Positions 1 to 8,636 of a DNA stretch of 64,000 nt are shown here, piece by piece. How positions within the stretch are numbered: position 1 is the stretch's first letter; each line of letters opens with the position of its first letter. The stretch is from assembly GCA_963815125.1 (NCBI GenBank), contig CAWFFM010000002.1, positions 496,001 to 560,000 on the forward strand, read 5' to 3'. The notes beneath the pieces are model-generated. The model was not told where the DNA came from, searched no databases, and worked only from the letters and a program-made list of their open reading frames with translations. The position numbers and the translations under genes were made by a program. This stretch comes from Actinocatenispora sp963815125. Its GTDB lineage: Bacteria; Actinomycetota; Actinomycetes; Mycobacteriales; Micromonosporaceae.

Positions 1-860
1 GTGTCGACCAGGCACGCCCGGGCCACGGCGTGGATCGGTGAGGCGACCCGGACCAGTTCGTCCACCGCCCGGGCCGGGTCGGCGTCGGTGAACTCCGCCA
101 GCCCGACCGAGCGGCGGTGCAGCAGTTCCACCGCGGCCAGTGCGAGCAGCTTGCTTCCGGAGCTGTAGCCGCTGAACAGCAGCCCCCGTACGGTGTTGGC
201 GAGCACATCCGGCGCCACCTTGCCGGTCGCGGCCCGTCGGGTCAGCGCGCCGAGGACCCCGGCGTCGGGCGGATCGGCCAGCCAACCGTCCACCAGTACG
301 GCGAACTCCTCCTGCGCATCGCGTACCGCGACCCCGCGCTCGGGCCAGAGGCCGGCGTCCATGCCCGCCGCGACGACGCGGCCCGCCCGGCTCAGCCAGG
401 CGCCGTCGGGTGCTGGCACGCCCAGGTAGCTTGCCGTCGTACTCAACGCCAGCGGCTCGGCCAGGTCGGCGAGCAGGTCGAAGCAGGGACGTCGGGCGAG
501 CGCGGCGAGCAGCTCGCTGCACTGCCGCAGTACCGTCTCCCGCAGGCATCCCGCGTCCTGGTCGCGCATCGCGTCCATGAACACGTGCCGTACCACGGTG
601 TGTTCCGGCGGATCCAGGGTCAGCATGTTGATCGCCCGTGGTGGCACCTGCTCGCCGACCCGGCGCCAGTCGGCGGCGAACCGGCCGGTGTCGCGCAGCA
701 CGCCCGCGCAGTCGGCGTAGCGACTGAACATCCACGAGTCGAGGGGTTCGTAGAAGAACGGTGGCGCCTCGCGCAGACGTGTGTAGCTCGGATACGGATC
801 GGCCAGCACATCGGGCTCGGCGAGCGCGAGAATCGGGTCACCGGAAAGGATCTCTGACAA
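1..860 (-). CDS. Cytochrome P450, C-terminus cut by window edge
   Basis: Heme monooxygenase of the bacterial CYP class; 286 codons are visible and the Cys heme loop lies beyond position 1. Translating the minus strand shows the C-helix region DPPEHTVVR (H87 and R91, the H-x-x-x-R heme-propionate motif) and the K-helix E-x-x-R as ELVR (E268, R271). The only good start is TTG at 860, preceded by GAGGAG 6 nt away; an in-frame stop lies just upstream. The I-helix reads FSGYSSGSK at about residues 229-237, where the usual motif is AGxET or AGxDT, so the acid/alcohol pair is missing. An SDR gene lies upstream on the same strand, 275 bp away. Substrate unknown. Confidence 0.9.
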   Translation of the reverse strand, partial: MSEILSGDPILALAEPDVLADPYPSYTRLREAPPFFYEPLDSWMFSRYADCAGVLRDTGRFAADWRRVGEQVPPRAINMLTLDPPEHTVVRHVFMDAMRDQDAGCLRETVLRQCSELLAALARRPCFDLLADLAEPLALSTTASYLGVPAPDGAWLSRAGRVVAAGMDAGLWPERGVAVRDAQEEFAVLVDGWLADPPDAGVLGALTRRAATGKVAPDVLANTVRGLLFSGYSSGSKLLALAAVELLHRRSVGLAEFTDADPARAVDELVRVASPIHAVARACLVD

Positions 861-1023
861 GAGGAACTCCTCTCATCCTGGCGCCGACAGGCCGAAGAAC
901 CCGCCTGTGGCCTGGTTACCGGCCGATCGCGGGACAGCGGAGTGCTTGCAGAAGCATCACCCAGTTCATCCTTAAACGCAATAGACTGATAGTGAGCGCC
1001 ACTGAGTGTCACGTATGTCGCAT

Positions 1024-1047
1024 CTGTCATGCGGGAAGACATGACAG
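1024..1047. promoter_or_regulatory. Inverted repeat upstream of the P450, possible operator
   Basis: Perfect 8-bp arms CTGTCATG (1024-1031) and CATGACAG (1040-1047) with an 8-nt spacer. It sits about 165 bp upstream of the P450 start and 90 bp downstream of the SDR stop. No T-tract follows on either strand, so an operator fits better than a terminator. The rest of 861-1135 shows nothing else I can support. Confidence 0.35.
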
Positions 1048-1135
1048 CATGATCGGCGCTGTGTGATCGACCTCGCCCGATTCACTCGTATGGCGGACGC
1101 TGCGGAGGATCGGCCGGTGGCCGGTCGGACGACCC

Positions 1136-1918
1136 TCAGGCCGGGAACGGCCCCCGTACAGTGACCCCTCCGTCGACGAGCAGACTCTGCCCGGTCACGT
1201 AGGACGACAGCGGCGAGGCCAGGTAGACAGCTGCTGCCGCGGCATCGGCCGGCACCCCGAGCCGGCCCATCGGAATCTCGGGCACCTCGTCGACGGGCTG
1301 CGCGGAATTCGCTGCTGCGGTTGCGATGGCGCCGCACGCCACGATGTTCATGCGGATCCCGTCACCGGCGTACTCCGCGGCGACGGTCCGGGCGAGGCTG
1401 GCCAGACCGGCCTTGGCTGCGCCGTACCCGGCCTGCATGGGTGCGGCCATGACCCCGGCGACCGAACCGACGCTGACGATGGATCCGCCCTGTCCCTGGG
1501 CCAGGAAGGCGCGGATAGCGGCGCGGGCCGCCCGCGCCACATAGCGGAGGTTCATCTCGTACGCCAGATCCCAGTCGTCGTCGCTCATCTCGTGCAGCCG
1601 TACCGCGGGAACGAACGCGACCTGCCCTCCGACAACGGTGACGAGCGTGTCCAGCCGGCCGAACTCCTCGACAGTGGTGGCGACGAATCCGTCCACATCG
1701 GACCCGGACCGTACATCGCCGGTGAGCGCAACCGCCCGGGCGCCGGACGCTGTCAGCTCCTGGGCCGCCACCCGGGCCCGGTCCGCATCGACGTCGGCGA
1801 CGGCGACGGCCGCGCCCGCTGCCGCGAACGCCCGCGAGATCGCGCGCCCGATCCCCTCGCCCCCACCCCCGATGACCAGGGTGTTCCTGCCGTCGAGTGG
1901 TTGACCGAAGCCATTCAT
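1136..1918 (-). CDS. SDR family NAD(P)-dependent oxidoreductase
   Basis: Classical short-chain dehydrogenase of 260 aa, the usual family length. The dinucleotide-binding turn near residues 17-24 is GGGGEGIG, a variant of TGxxxGxG. An Asp follows beta-2 (VADVDAD), which favours NAD over NADP. The active site has Ser in SVGSVAG and Y-x-x-x-K as YGAAK. The C-terminal VTGQSLLVDGG matches the family. Start is ATG at 1918, with a -10-like TATGAA at 1930-1935, suggesting a very short leader. It is the only gene between the tRNA terminator and the P450, so a shared pathway with the P450 is possible but unproven. Substrate unknown. Confidence 0.88.
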   Translation of the reverse strand: MNGFGQPLDGRNTLVIGGGGEGIGRAISRAFAAAGAAVAVADVDADRARVAAQELTASGARAVALTGDVRSGSDVDGFVATTVEEFGRLDTLVTVVGGQVAFVPAVRLHEMSDDDWDLAYEMNLRYVARAARAAIRAFLAQGQGGSIVSVGSVAGVMAAPMQAGYGAAKAGLASLARTVAAEYAGDGIRMNIVACGAIATAAANSAQPVDEVPEIPMGRLGVPADAAAAAVYLASPLSSYVTGQSLLVDGGVTVRGPFPA

Positions 1919-2015
1919 GGCCGGATCTTTTCATATCGGCCGCAACCCGGCACGGACGCAGGCCCAGAGGAAGGGGGTCGGCTGTCGGCCGAGGTGGCGG
2001 GCAGCGGATAGACGA

Positions 2016-2047
2016 AATCGGCGTCGAGGCAAGGACCGACGCCGATT
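2016..2047 (-). terminator. Rho-independent terminator of tRNA-Leu
   Basis: Perfect 11-bp stem AATCGGCGTCG / CGACGCCGATT with a 10-nt loop, starting 12 nt after the tRNA 3' end. On the minus strand the second arm runs into TTTCGTC, a short U-tract. Confidence 0.75.
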
Positions 2048-2059
2048 AATGACTGTGGG

Positions 2060-2144
2060 TGTCCGAGGGGGGACTTGAACCCCCACGCCCGATAAAGGGC
2101 ACTAGCACCTCAAGCTAGCGCGTCTGCCATTCCGCCACTCGGAC
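2060..2144 (-). tRNA. tRNA-Leu (GAG anticodon)
   Basis: Eighty-five nt class II tRNA. The acceptor stem pairs GTCCGAG with CTCGGAC, followed by discriminator A. The anticodon stem CTAGC/GCTAG closes the loop TTGAGGT, so the anticodon is GAG and reads CUC/CUU leucine codons. A long variable arm is present and the T-loop reads GTTCAAG. The 3' CCA is not encoded; the genome has CCC after the discriminator. Confidence 0.97.
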
Positions 2145-2301
2145 CTGCACTGCGCACCATACCTGGCGTTCCGGCAACGACCGGACACCGGGAGGGGCGT
2201 AGCGAGCGCTAACTGTACACCAGCGGACTTGCCCGCCAGTCGACGGTGCGGCGCCTGCGGGGTGTCCCGATCAGCCCCGGGCGGGCTGGTATGAAGGGCG
2301 C

Positions 2302-3666
2302 ATGAGCGATCCAGTGCGGCCCGCAGACGGTGTGCAGGAGTGGTCACCGGTGGACTCCCCACCGGTGCAGGCGACCGACGAGGTCGTGGAGATCTGCCGG
2401 GACCTGCTGCGCATCGACACGACCAACACGGGTGACACCACGACCAGTTCGGGTGAGCGCGCGGCGGCCGAGTACGTCGCGGAGAAGCTGGCCGAGGTCG
2501 GCCTGGAACCGTTCATCACCGAGAGCGAACCCGGCCGGGCGTCGGTGGTGGCCCGGTTCGCCGGCGCGGACTCCTCGCGTTCGCCGCTGCTGCTGCACGG
2601 CCACCTCGACGTGGTACCGGCCAACCCGGCCGACTGGCAGGTCCACCCGTTCTCCGGGGAGCTACGCGACGGCTACCTGTGGGGCCGCGGCGCGATCGAC
2701 ATGAAGGACTACGACGCGATGATCCTGGCCCTGGTCCGGCAGTGGCGCCGGGAGGGCCGGGTGCCGCCACGTGACCTGGTGCTCGCGTTCGTCGCCGACG
2801 AGGAGGCCGGCAGCACCTACGGGGCGCACCATCTGGTCGACCATCACCCGGAACTGTTCGAGGGCTGCACCGAGGCGGTCGGCGAGGTGGGCGGGTTCTC
2901 CGTCTCCGTCGACGACGACCTGCGGCTGTACTGCATCGAGACCGCGGAGAAGGGCATCAACTGGATGCGGCTGCGGGCCCGCGGCAACGCCGGGCACGGC
3001 TCGATGATCCATGAGGACAACGCCGTCACCGCGTTGTGTCGGGCGGTGACCCGGATCGGTGAGCACCAGTTCCCGGTGACGCTGACCCCGACCGTACGCA
3101 CCTTCCTGGACCAGGTGTCGGAGGCGTTCGGGGTCCAGCTCGATCCCGAGCGGCCGGAGCAGGTCATCGCCAAGCTCGGCCCGATGGCCCGGCTGATCGG
3201 CGCGACGATCCGCAACACCGCCAACCCGACGATGCTGTCCGCCGGGTACAAGACCAACGTGGTGCCGGGCGAGGCGATGGCGGCGGTGGACGGTCGGACC
3301 CTGCCGGGGCATGAGGACAGCTTTCTCGACGAGATCCAGCGGCTGGCCGGCCCGGACATCGAGATCTCCTACGAGCAGCACCAGCCGGCGATGGAGACCG
3401 AGTTCGCCGGCCCGCTGGTCGACGCGATGGCCGAGTCGCTGCGCCACTACGACCCGGGTGCTCTGCCGGTGCCCTACATGCTCTCCGGCGGTACCGACGG
3501 CAAGGCGTTCCGTCGTCTGGGCGTCCGGCACTTCGGCTTCGCCCCGTTGAAGCTTCCCGCCGACCTGGACTTCTCCGGACTGTTCCACGGGGTGGACGAG
3601 CGGGTGCCGGTGGATGCATTGCGCTTCGGGGTACGGGTCCTCGATCGCTTCCTCTCCCGCTGCTGA
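2302..3666 (+). CDS. M20/M25/M40 family metallohydrolase
   Basis: Dinuclear-zinc amidohydrolase/peptidase of the ArgE/DapE-like M20 family, 454 aa. Metal and catalytic residues are visible: H101-L-D103 in LLLHGHLDVVP, D133 in GRGAIDMKD, and the E167-E168 pair in VADEEAGS. The dimerisation (lid) domain lies roughly at residues 210-330. Start is ATG at 2302; TATGAA at 2290-2295 lies 6 nt upstream, consistent with a leaderless transcript. The family cleaves acylated amino acids or dipeptides; the substrate cannot be read from sequence. Nothing next to it points to arginine or lysine synthesis. Confidence 0.92.
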   Translation: MSDPVRPADGVQEWSPVDSPPVQATDEVVEICRDLLRIDTTNTGDTTTSSGERAAAEYVAEKLAEVGLEPFITESEPGRASVVARFAGADSSRSPLLLHGHLDVVPANPADWQVHPFSGELRDGYLWGRGAIDMKDYDAMILALVRQWRREGRVPPRDLVLAFVADEEAGSTYGAHHLVDHHPELFEGCTEAVGEVGGFSVSVDDDLRLYCIETAEKGINWMRLRARGNAGHGSMIHEDNAVTALCRAVTRIGEHQFPVTLTPTVRTFLDQVSEAFGVQLDPERPEQVIAKLGPMARLIGATIRNTANPTMLSAGYKTNVVPGEAMAAVDGRTLPGHEDSFLDEIQRLAGPDIEISYEQHQPAMETEFAGPLVDAMAESLRHYDPGALPVPYMLSGGTDGKAFRRLGVRHFGFAPLKLPADLDFSGLFHGVDERVPVDALRFGVRVLDRFLSRC

Positions 3667-3720
3667 CTCGTAGAAGCTGATCGTGACCGGTTCTCTGCCA
3701 GGTTCATTCCGGAGGATTCC

Positions 3721-4413
3721 ATGACCGAACGTACCGACCTCGACGCCGCCCTGCAGCGTGTGGTCGAAGCCGCTCGAACCCACCTGGCTGCGGTGCGCGC
3801 CGCCGGTGGTCGCAGCGACGACGACACCGTCTGGCAGAGCTACGTCGAGCTCAACAACGCCTCCTTCGCCTACGACGAGGTGCTGCTCGACGAGTTCGGT
3901 GAGGTCACACCGTGGGACGTCGAACCGATCGACCCGGCCGACGGCGACTCGCAGTGGAGTGGCACCGGGGAACCGGGGATGGCGGCCGATGCGTCGCCGG
4001 TGACCATCTCGGTCCGTCAGCGCCGCGACTACACGGTGCCGAGTACGGCGGCGTTGCTGGCCGCCGCGGAGGCCGCTCGCCGCTCGGGTGCCCGTGGTGA
4101 CGGTGCCCCCGACGACACCGTCACCACGGTGGGGGCCGCGGTGGCTGAGCTGATGCAGGCCGGCGACGGAGCGCTCGGTTCGCTGGACGTACCCGAACTC
4201 GATCCGTTGGGCGGGGTCGTCACCGTCACCGAGGTCACGCAGCCGCTCGGACCAGAGGAACTTGACGACGAGGACGACAGCGCCCCGTTCGTGATCGGCC
4301 CGGACGAGAGCATCCTGTACCGCTTCGACGAGCAGGTCGACGAGGAACTGGAGACGGAGACCGATCCGACGAACGGCGCCGGTACGGTCGCCGGGTCCGG
4401 GCGCTCACACTGA
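3721..4413 (+). CDS. Conserved acidic hypothetical protein
   Basis: 230 aa, strongly acidic, rich in Asp/Glu/Ala, with no membrane segment or signal peptide. I do not recognise a named domain. The N-terminal 70 residues look folded (amphipathic helix MTERTDLDAALQRVVEAAR, then VELNNASFAYDEVLL), whereas the C-terminal half is low-complexity acidic sequence. A strong GGAGGA lies just before ATG 3721, so it has its own ribosome binding site 54 bp after the M20 hydrolase; the two may be co-transcribed. Function unknown. Confidence 0.8.
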   Translation: MTERTDLDAALQRVVEAARTHLAAVRAAGGRSDDDTVWQSYVELNNASFAYDEVLLDEFGEVTPWDVEPIDPADGDSQWSGTGEPGMAADASPVTISVRQRRDYTVPSTAALLAAAEAARRSGARGDGAPDDTVTTVGAAVAELMQAGDGALGSLDVPELDPLGGVVTVTEVTQPLGPEELDDEDDSAPFVIGPDESILYRFDEQVDEELETETDPTNGAGTVAGSGRSH

Positions 4414-4419
4414 CCGGGG

Positions 4420-4447
4420 CCGGGCCGCCGTGTCCGCGGCGGCCCGG
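4420..4447. terminator. Bidirectional terminator hairpin
   Basis: Perfect 11-bp stem CCGGGCCGCCG / CGGCGGCCCGG with a 6-nt loop, in the 55-bp gap between two convergent genes. It lacks a U-tract, which is common for actinobacterial terminators. Confidence 0.65.
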
Positions 4448-4468
4448 GACGGCTGGTATCGGTCCGGG

Positions 4469-4669
4469 TCAGTACGACAGGTCGGGTAGTGGCGGCTCGG
4501 TACCGCGCCGCCGCCGGAGCACCACGTGCCGGGTGCCGTCGCGGTAGAGGCGCACCGTGGCCAGTTCCCAGCCGGCGAATTCGGCCTGGATGGACAGCCT
4601 GGCCTGTGCGGTCAGCCGGTCGACGTCCGGAGGGATCCGGAGCGGGGCGTATTCGTAGTCGGGTGGCAC
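4469..4669 (-). CDS. DUF5703 family protein
   Basis: Small 66-aa protein, PPDYEYAPLRIPPDVDRLTA to PLPDLSY. It matches the actinobacterial DUF5703 pattern: an N-terminal YEYAPLR, a central helix ARLSIQAEFAGWEL and a basic RRRR near the end. The GTG at 4669 is the only reasonable in-frame start between the upstream aldo/keto reductase and the conserved YEYAPLR. Spacing of 64 nt from that gene suggests one minus-strand transcript. Function unknown. Confidence 0.75.
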   Translation of the reverse strand: MPPDYEYAPLRIPPDVDRLTAQARLSIQAEFAGWELATVRLYRDGTRHVVLRRRRGTEPPLPDLSY

Positions 4670-4733
4670 CTCTTGATCCTGCCCAACGGGGGGCCGGTAA
4701 AGCCAGTCCGACTGACAAATAGCCGATCGGGGG

Positions 4734-5702
4734 TCAACCCGGGCCCATGTCCTCCAGCGCGGGGGAGGACACGTCGTCCAGCGCGCAACGGATCTCCGCC
4801 GGGAGGACCAGTTCCTCGGAGTCCAGCGAGCCGACCAGCTGGCCGAGGGTGCGTGCCCCGACGACCGGCGCGACCACGCCGGGCTGGTCGCGTACCCAGG
4901 CCAGGGCCACCGACACTGGTGACACGCCGAGGCCGTCGGCGGCGGTGACGACCGCCTCGACGATGCCGCTGGAGGTCTTGTCCAGATAGCGTTCCACGAA
5001 CCGTTCGAAATGCGGCGAGGCGGCACGGGAGTCGGCGGGGGTGCCCTGCCGGTACTTTCCGGTCAACACGCCACGGCCCAGCGGCGACCAGGGCAGGATC
5101 CCCAGGCCCAGATCCTGGCAGGCGGGCACCAGTTCCCGCTCCGCGCTCCGCTCCAGCAGCGAGTACTCGACCTGGGCGGAGACCACCGGGGCCCGCCCCG
5201 GCCAGGCCTGCTGCCAGGTGGCCGACTTGGCGGTCTGCCAGGCCGCGAAGTTCGACACCCCCACGTAGCGCGCGCGTCCGCTGGACACCGCGAAGTCCAG
5301 CGTGGCCAGCGTCTCCTCCAGCGGAGTGGACTGGTCGTAGCCGTGCAACTGCCACAGGTCGACGTAGTCGGTACCGAGCCGGGCCAGCGACGCGTCCAGC
5401 GCCCGCAGCAGATGCAGCCGGGACGAGTCGCGGCGGCGGGGATGGTCGGGCCGCAGCCCGGACTTGGTGGCGATGACCAGGTCGCTACGGGCCACCACAC
5501 GATCGAGCAGACCGCCCAGAAGCCGCTCGGCGTCCCCGTCGGCGTATACATCGGCGGTGTCGATGAGGTTGCCGCCGGCCTCCGTGTACGTCTTGAGCTG
5601 CGCTGCGGCATCGTCAGGGTCGGTGTCCCGCCCCCAGGTCATGCTGCCCAGGGCGATCCGGGACACCCGCAGGCCGGTACGGCCGAGCGCGCGCTGCTCC
5701 AT
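4734..5702 (-). CDS. Aldo/keto reductase
   Basis: NADP-dependent carbonyl reductase of the AKR superfamily, 322 aa. The catalytic tetrad is visible: Asp and Tyr in NLIDTADVYADG, Lys in VIATKSGL and His in LWQLHGYD. The start is ATG 5702 (MEQRALGRTGLRVSRIALG), where family similarity begins. A TAGCGT -10 hexamer at 5711-5716 lies 8 nt upstream, so the mRNA is probably leaderless and an ATG farther upstream at 5741 is unlikely. It is divergent from the LLM oxidoreductase gene at 5838. Substrate unknown. Confidence 0.92.
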   Translation of the reverse strand: MEQRALGRTGLRVSRIALGSMTWGRDTDPDDAAAQLKTYTEAGGNLIDTADVYADGDAERLLGGLLDRVVARSDLVIATKSGLRPDHPRRRDSSRLHLLRALDASLARLGTDYVDLWQLHGYDQSTPLEETLATLDFAVSSGRARYVGVSNFAAWQTAKSATWQQAWPGRAPVVSAQVEYSLLERSAERELVPACQDLGLGILPWSPLGRGVLTGKYRQGTPADSRAASPHFERFVERYLDKTSSGIVEAVVTAADGLGVSPVSVALAWVRDQPGVVAPVVGARTLGQLVGSLDSEELVLPAEIRCALDDVSSPALEDMGPG

Positions 5703-5710
5703 GACCGCGG

Positions 5711-5716
5711 ACGCTA
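5711..5716 (-). promoter_or_regulatory. -10 element for aldo/keto reductase
   Basis: TAGCGT on the minus strand, 8 nt before ATG 5702; this leaderless arrangement decides the start codon. Confidence 0.5.
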
Positions 5717-5837
5717 CCGGCGTGTCTCGGCCGGCCGGCAACGACCCGCCGGGCGACGGCTACCCTGCACGAGCAGGCGGTCACCGGCGACCGCGGGGAC
5801 ATTCTGCGGCTTTTGCCGCGTGACATCAGGGGGCAAG

Positions 5838-6920
5838 ATGGGCATGCGGCTCGGACTCAACCTCGGCTACTGGGGTGGCGGCAACGATCCGCGGGCACAT
5901 CTCGCGTTGGCGCAGGAGGCCGACCGGCTGGGCTACTCGGTGGTGTGGGCGGCCGAGGCGTACGGCTCGGACTCGCCGTCCATGCTGGCCTGGCTGGCTG
6001 GGCAGACCGAGAACATCGAACTGGGCAGCGCGGTGATGCAGATCCCGGCCCGTACCCCGGCGATGACGGCGATGACGGCGGCGACGATCGACGGGATCTC
6101 CGGCGGACGGTTCCGCCTCGGGCTCGGGGTGTCCGGACCGCAGGTGTCGGAGGGCTGGCACGGGGTGCCGTTCGGTCGGCCGCTTCGCCGCACCCGCGAG
6201 TACGTCGACATCGTCCGGCTCGCGCTGGCCCGCAAGCCGGTCGCCTACGACGGCGAGTACTACACACTTCCGCTGCCCGACGGCCCCGGCAAGGCGCTAC
6301 GGCTGACGGTGCATCCGGTACGCGAACGGGTGCCGGTCTACCTGGCCGCGGTCGGCCCCCGCAACCTGGAACTGGCCGGCGAGATCGCGGACGGCTGGCT
6401 GGCGGTGTTCTTCTCGCCGGAGTATGCGAGCGAGCAACTGGCTCAGGTCGCGATCGGCCGGCAGAAGGCAGGGCTCGGTCTGGACGGTTTCGACGTGGTG
6501 CCCACGGTGCCGGTGGTGATCGGTGACGACCCGGCGGTCTGCGCCGAACCGGTCCGCGGCTACGCGGCCCTCTACATCGGCGGCATGGGCTCTCGCAAGC
6601 AGAACTTCTACAACCAGCTCGCGGTCCGGATGGGGTACGCGGCGGCCGCTGCCGAGGTGCAGGACCTGTACCTGGACCGTCGCCCACGCGATGCGATGGC
6701 CGCGGTACCGGCCGAGTTCATCGACCGTACGTCGCTGCTGGGTCCGGTGGAGCGGATCACCGACCGGCTCGCCGCCTACGCCGAGGCCGGTGTCGGCACG
6801 TTGACCATCGCCCCGTACCCGCCGCCCGGGATCAGCAGCCCGCAGGACATCCTGGAGTACTCCATCCGTACGCTGCGTACCCTGGCCGAGGCTCTGGACC
6901 GTTCCGGACTCGGTGCCTGA
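5838..6920 (+). CDS. LLM class F420-dependent oxidoreductase
   Basis: Luciferase-like monooxygenase fold TIM barrel, 360 aa, in the actinobacterial F420-dependent branch (start MGMRLGLNLGYW; core RFRLGLGVSGPQVSEGWHGVPF near residues 95-120). Such enzymes use F420 or FMN to reduce or oxidise small molecules. Two starts compete: ATG 5838 and ATG 5844. AGGGGG at 5828-5833 serves either, and many relatives begin at the second Met (MRLGLNLGYW). The uppP start overlaps its stop by one base (TGATG), implying translational coupling. Substrate unknown. Confidence 0.9.
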   Translation: MGMRLGLNLGYWGGGNDPRAHLALAQEADRLGYSVVWAAEAYGSDSPSMLAWLAGQTENIELGSAVMQIPARTPAMTAMTAATIDGISGGRFRLGLGVSGPQVSEGWHGVPFGRPLRRTREYVDIVRLALARKPVAYDGEYYTLPLPDGPGKALRLTVHPVRERVPVYLAAVGPRNLELAGEIADGWLAVFFSPEYASEQLAQVAIGRQKAGLGLDGFDVVPTVPVVIGDDPAVCAEPVRGYAALYIGGMGSRKQNFYNQLAVRMGYAAAAAEVQDLYLDRRPRDAMAAVPAEFIDRTSLLGPVERITDRLAAYAEAGVGTLTIAPYPPPGISSPQDILEYSIRTLRTLAEALDRSGLGA

Positions 6921-7747
6921 TGCACATCTGGCAGGCCGCTGTGCTCGGCGTGGTCGAGGGACTGACGGAGTTCCTGCCGGTCTCCTCAACGGGGCATCTG
7001 ACCATCGTGGAGAAGCTGCTCGGGATGAAGCTCGATGACGCGTCGCTGACCGGGTTCACCGCGGTGATCCAGGTCGGCGCGATCATCGCGGCCATCGTGT
7101 ACTTCCGTGCCGACATCGCCCGCATCGTGGTGGGCTGGCTGCGTGGGGTGCTGCGGCCCGCGCACCGGCAGGACTTCGACTACCGGTTCGGCTGGTACGT
7201 CATCCTCGGCTCGATCCCGATCGGGGTGATCGGCCTGCTGGGCAAGAACGTCATCGAGACCACGTTGCGCAGCCTGTGGTTCGTGGTGGCCGGCCTGATC
7301 GTGTGGAGTGTGGTGATCGCCCTGGCAGAACGGGCCGCCACCCAGCGGCGCGGGGAACGTGACGTGGGCTGGCGGGACATGCTGTTCATCGGCATCGCCC
7401 AGTGCGTCGCCCTGGTGCCGGGGGTGTCCCGGTCCGGCGCCACCATCTCCGCCGGCCTGGTCCGCGACCTGGACCGGGTCACCGCCACCCGACTCTCCTT
7501 CTTCCTGGGCATTCCGGCGCTGGCCGCCGCCGGGGTCTTCGAGCTCTCCGATGCCCTGTCCGGTGGGGTGGGGTGGCTGCCGACGCTGGTGGGCACCGTG
7601 GTCAGTTTCCTCGTCGCGTACGCGGCGGTCGCCTGGTTCCTCAAGTTCGTCGCCCGGCACAGCATGACCACCTTCATCTGGTACCGGATTCCGCTCGGCG
7701 TGCTGATCGCCGTGCTGCTGCTGACCGGTACCGTCAGCGCCAGCTGA
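6920..7747 (+). CDS. uppP: Undecaprenyl-diphosphate phosphatase UppP (BacA)
   Basis: Integral membrane phosphatase that recycles undecaprenyl pyrophosphate to the monophosphate carrier for peptidoglycan and other wall polymers; overexpression gives bacitracin resistance. The 275-aa polytopic sequence has both family motifs: VVEGLTEFLPVSSTGHL near residues 11-27 (catalytic Glu and Ser/His) and GVSRSGATISAGL near residues 168-180. Length is typical. ATG 6920 overlaps the preceding stop. Confidence 0.96.
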   Translation: MHIWQAAVLGVVEGLTEFLPVSSTGHLTIVEKLLGMKLDDASLTGFTAVIQVGAIIAAIVYFRADIARIVVGWLRGVLRPAHRQDFDYRFGWYVILGSIPIGVIGLLGKNVIETTLRSLWFVVAGLIVWSVVIALAERAATQRRGERDVGWRDMLFIGIAQCVALVPGVSRSGATISAGLVRDLDRVTATRLSFFLGIPALAAAGVFELSDALSGGVGWLPTLVGTVVSFLVAYAAVAWFLKFVARHSMTTFIWYRIPLGVLIAVLLLTGTVSAS

Positions 7748-7778
7748 GCGCGCCGGCCGCGTCGTCGCCGCGGCTGGC

Positions 7779-7784
7779 TAGTGT
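7779..7784 (+). promoter_or_regulatory. -10 element for phosphomutase-like gene
   Basis: TAGTGT ends 7 nt before ATG 7792; leaderless arrangement. Confidence 0.5.
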
Positions 7785-7791
7785 TGGCGGT

Positions 7792-8517
7792 ATGGCGACC
7801 CTGGTGCTGCTGCGACACGGTCGGACCACCGCGAACGCCGACGGTGTGCTGGCCGGCTGGACCCCCGGTATCGGATTGGACGACACCGGCCGTTCCCAGG
7901 CGGATGCGGTCGGCCGACGACTGCGACCGTTGCCGTTGCGGGGTGTGGTCGTCAGCCCGCTGCAACGCTGTCAGGAGACACTTCAGCGGGTCTTCGACGG
8001 ATCGTCGGACGTTGTGCCCCCGGTCGTCGACGACCGGCTCGGCGAGTGCCGGTACGGCGACTGGGAGGGCCAGCCGCTCAGGAAGCTGGCCAAGGAGCCG
8101 ATGTGGAAGATCGTCCAGTCGCACCCGGCCGCGGCGGTCTTCCCCGGCGGCGAGCCACTGGCCACCACCGCGACTCGGGCGGTGAGCGCGGTCCGCGAGT
8201 GGGATGCCCGGATCACCGAGCAGCACGGGTCCGACGCACTCTGGCTGGCCTGTAGCCACGGTGATGTGATCAAGGCCATCGTGGCAGATGCCCTCGGTCT
8301 GCATCTGGACCAGTTCCAACGCATCGTCGTCGAGCCCTGCTCGGTCACGGTCATCCGCTACACCCCGTTGCGTCCGTTCGTCCTCAAGCTCAACGATCTC
8401 GGCAGCGACCTGAGCGGTCTGGTGCCGCCGAAACGGCGGCGCCGCCGGAAGGCGTCGGTGCATGACTCCGATGCCGCCGTGGGCGGCGCGACCGGCCGTA
8501 CGGAGTCCGGGGCATGA
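7792..8517 (+). CDS. MSMEG_4193 family putative phosphomutase (histidine phosphatase)
   Basis: Histidine phosphatase superfamily protein of 241 aa. The phosphoacceptor RHG box is at the N-terminus (LVLLRHGRTTANADG), a second Arg lies in VVSPLQRCQET, Glu in LGECRYGDWEG, and the second catalytic His in WLACSHGDVIKA. It belongs to the MSMEG_4193 family, which travels with DUF3090, SCO1664 and mshC in mycothiol-producing actinobacteria, as it does here. The last 30 residues are basic and then low-complexity. Substrate unknown; a link to mycothiol rests on gene neighbourhood only. Confidence 0.9.
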   Translation: MATLVLLRHGRTTANADGVLAGWTPGIGLDDTGRSQADAVGRRLRPLPLRGVVVSPLQRCQETLQRVFDGSSDVVPPVVDDRLGECRYGDWEGQPLRKLAKEPMWKIVQSHPAAAVFPGGEPLATTATRAVSAVREWDARITEQHGSDALWLACSHGDVIKAIVADALGLHLDQFQRIVVEPCSVTVIRYTPLRPFVLKLNDLGSDLSGLVPPKRRRRRKASVHDSDAAVGGATGRTESGA

Positions 8518-8624
8518 CCCGTCGTCTCCGGTACGCAGCGGGACGCGGCGGTCAGGACGCATCCGGTGGGGCGAACCGGACCGTGTCGTATGCCGGCACT
8601 GCGGACGACACAACGCCGGGCGGA

Positions 8625-8630
8625 TAGGGT
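8625..8630 (+). promoter_or_regulatory. -10 element for DUF3090 gene
   Basis: TAGGGT ends 6 nt before ATG 8637; leaderless arrangement. Confidence 0.5.
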
Positions 8631-8636
8631 CGAGCC

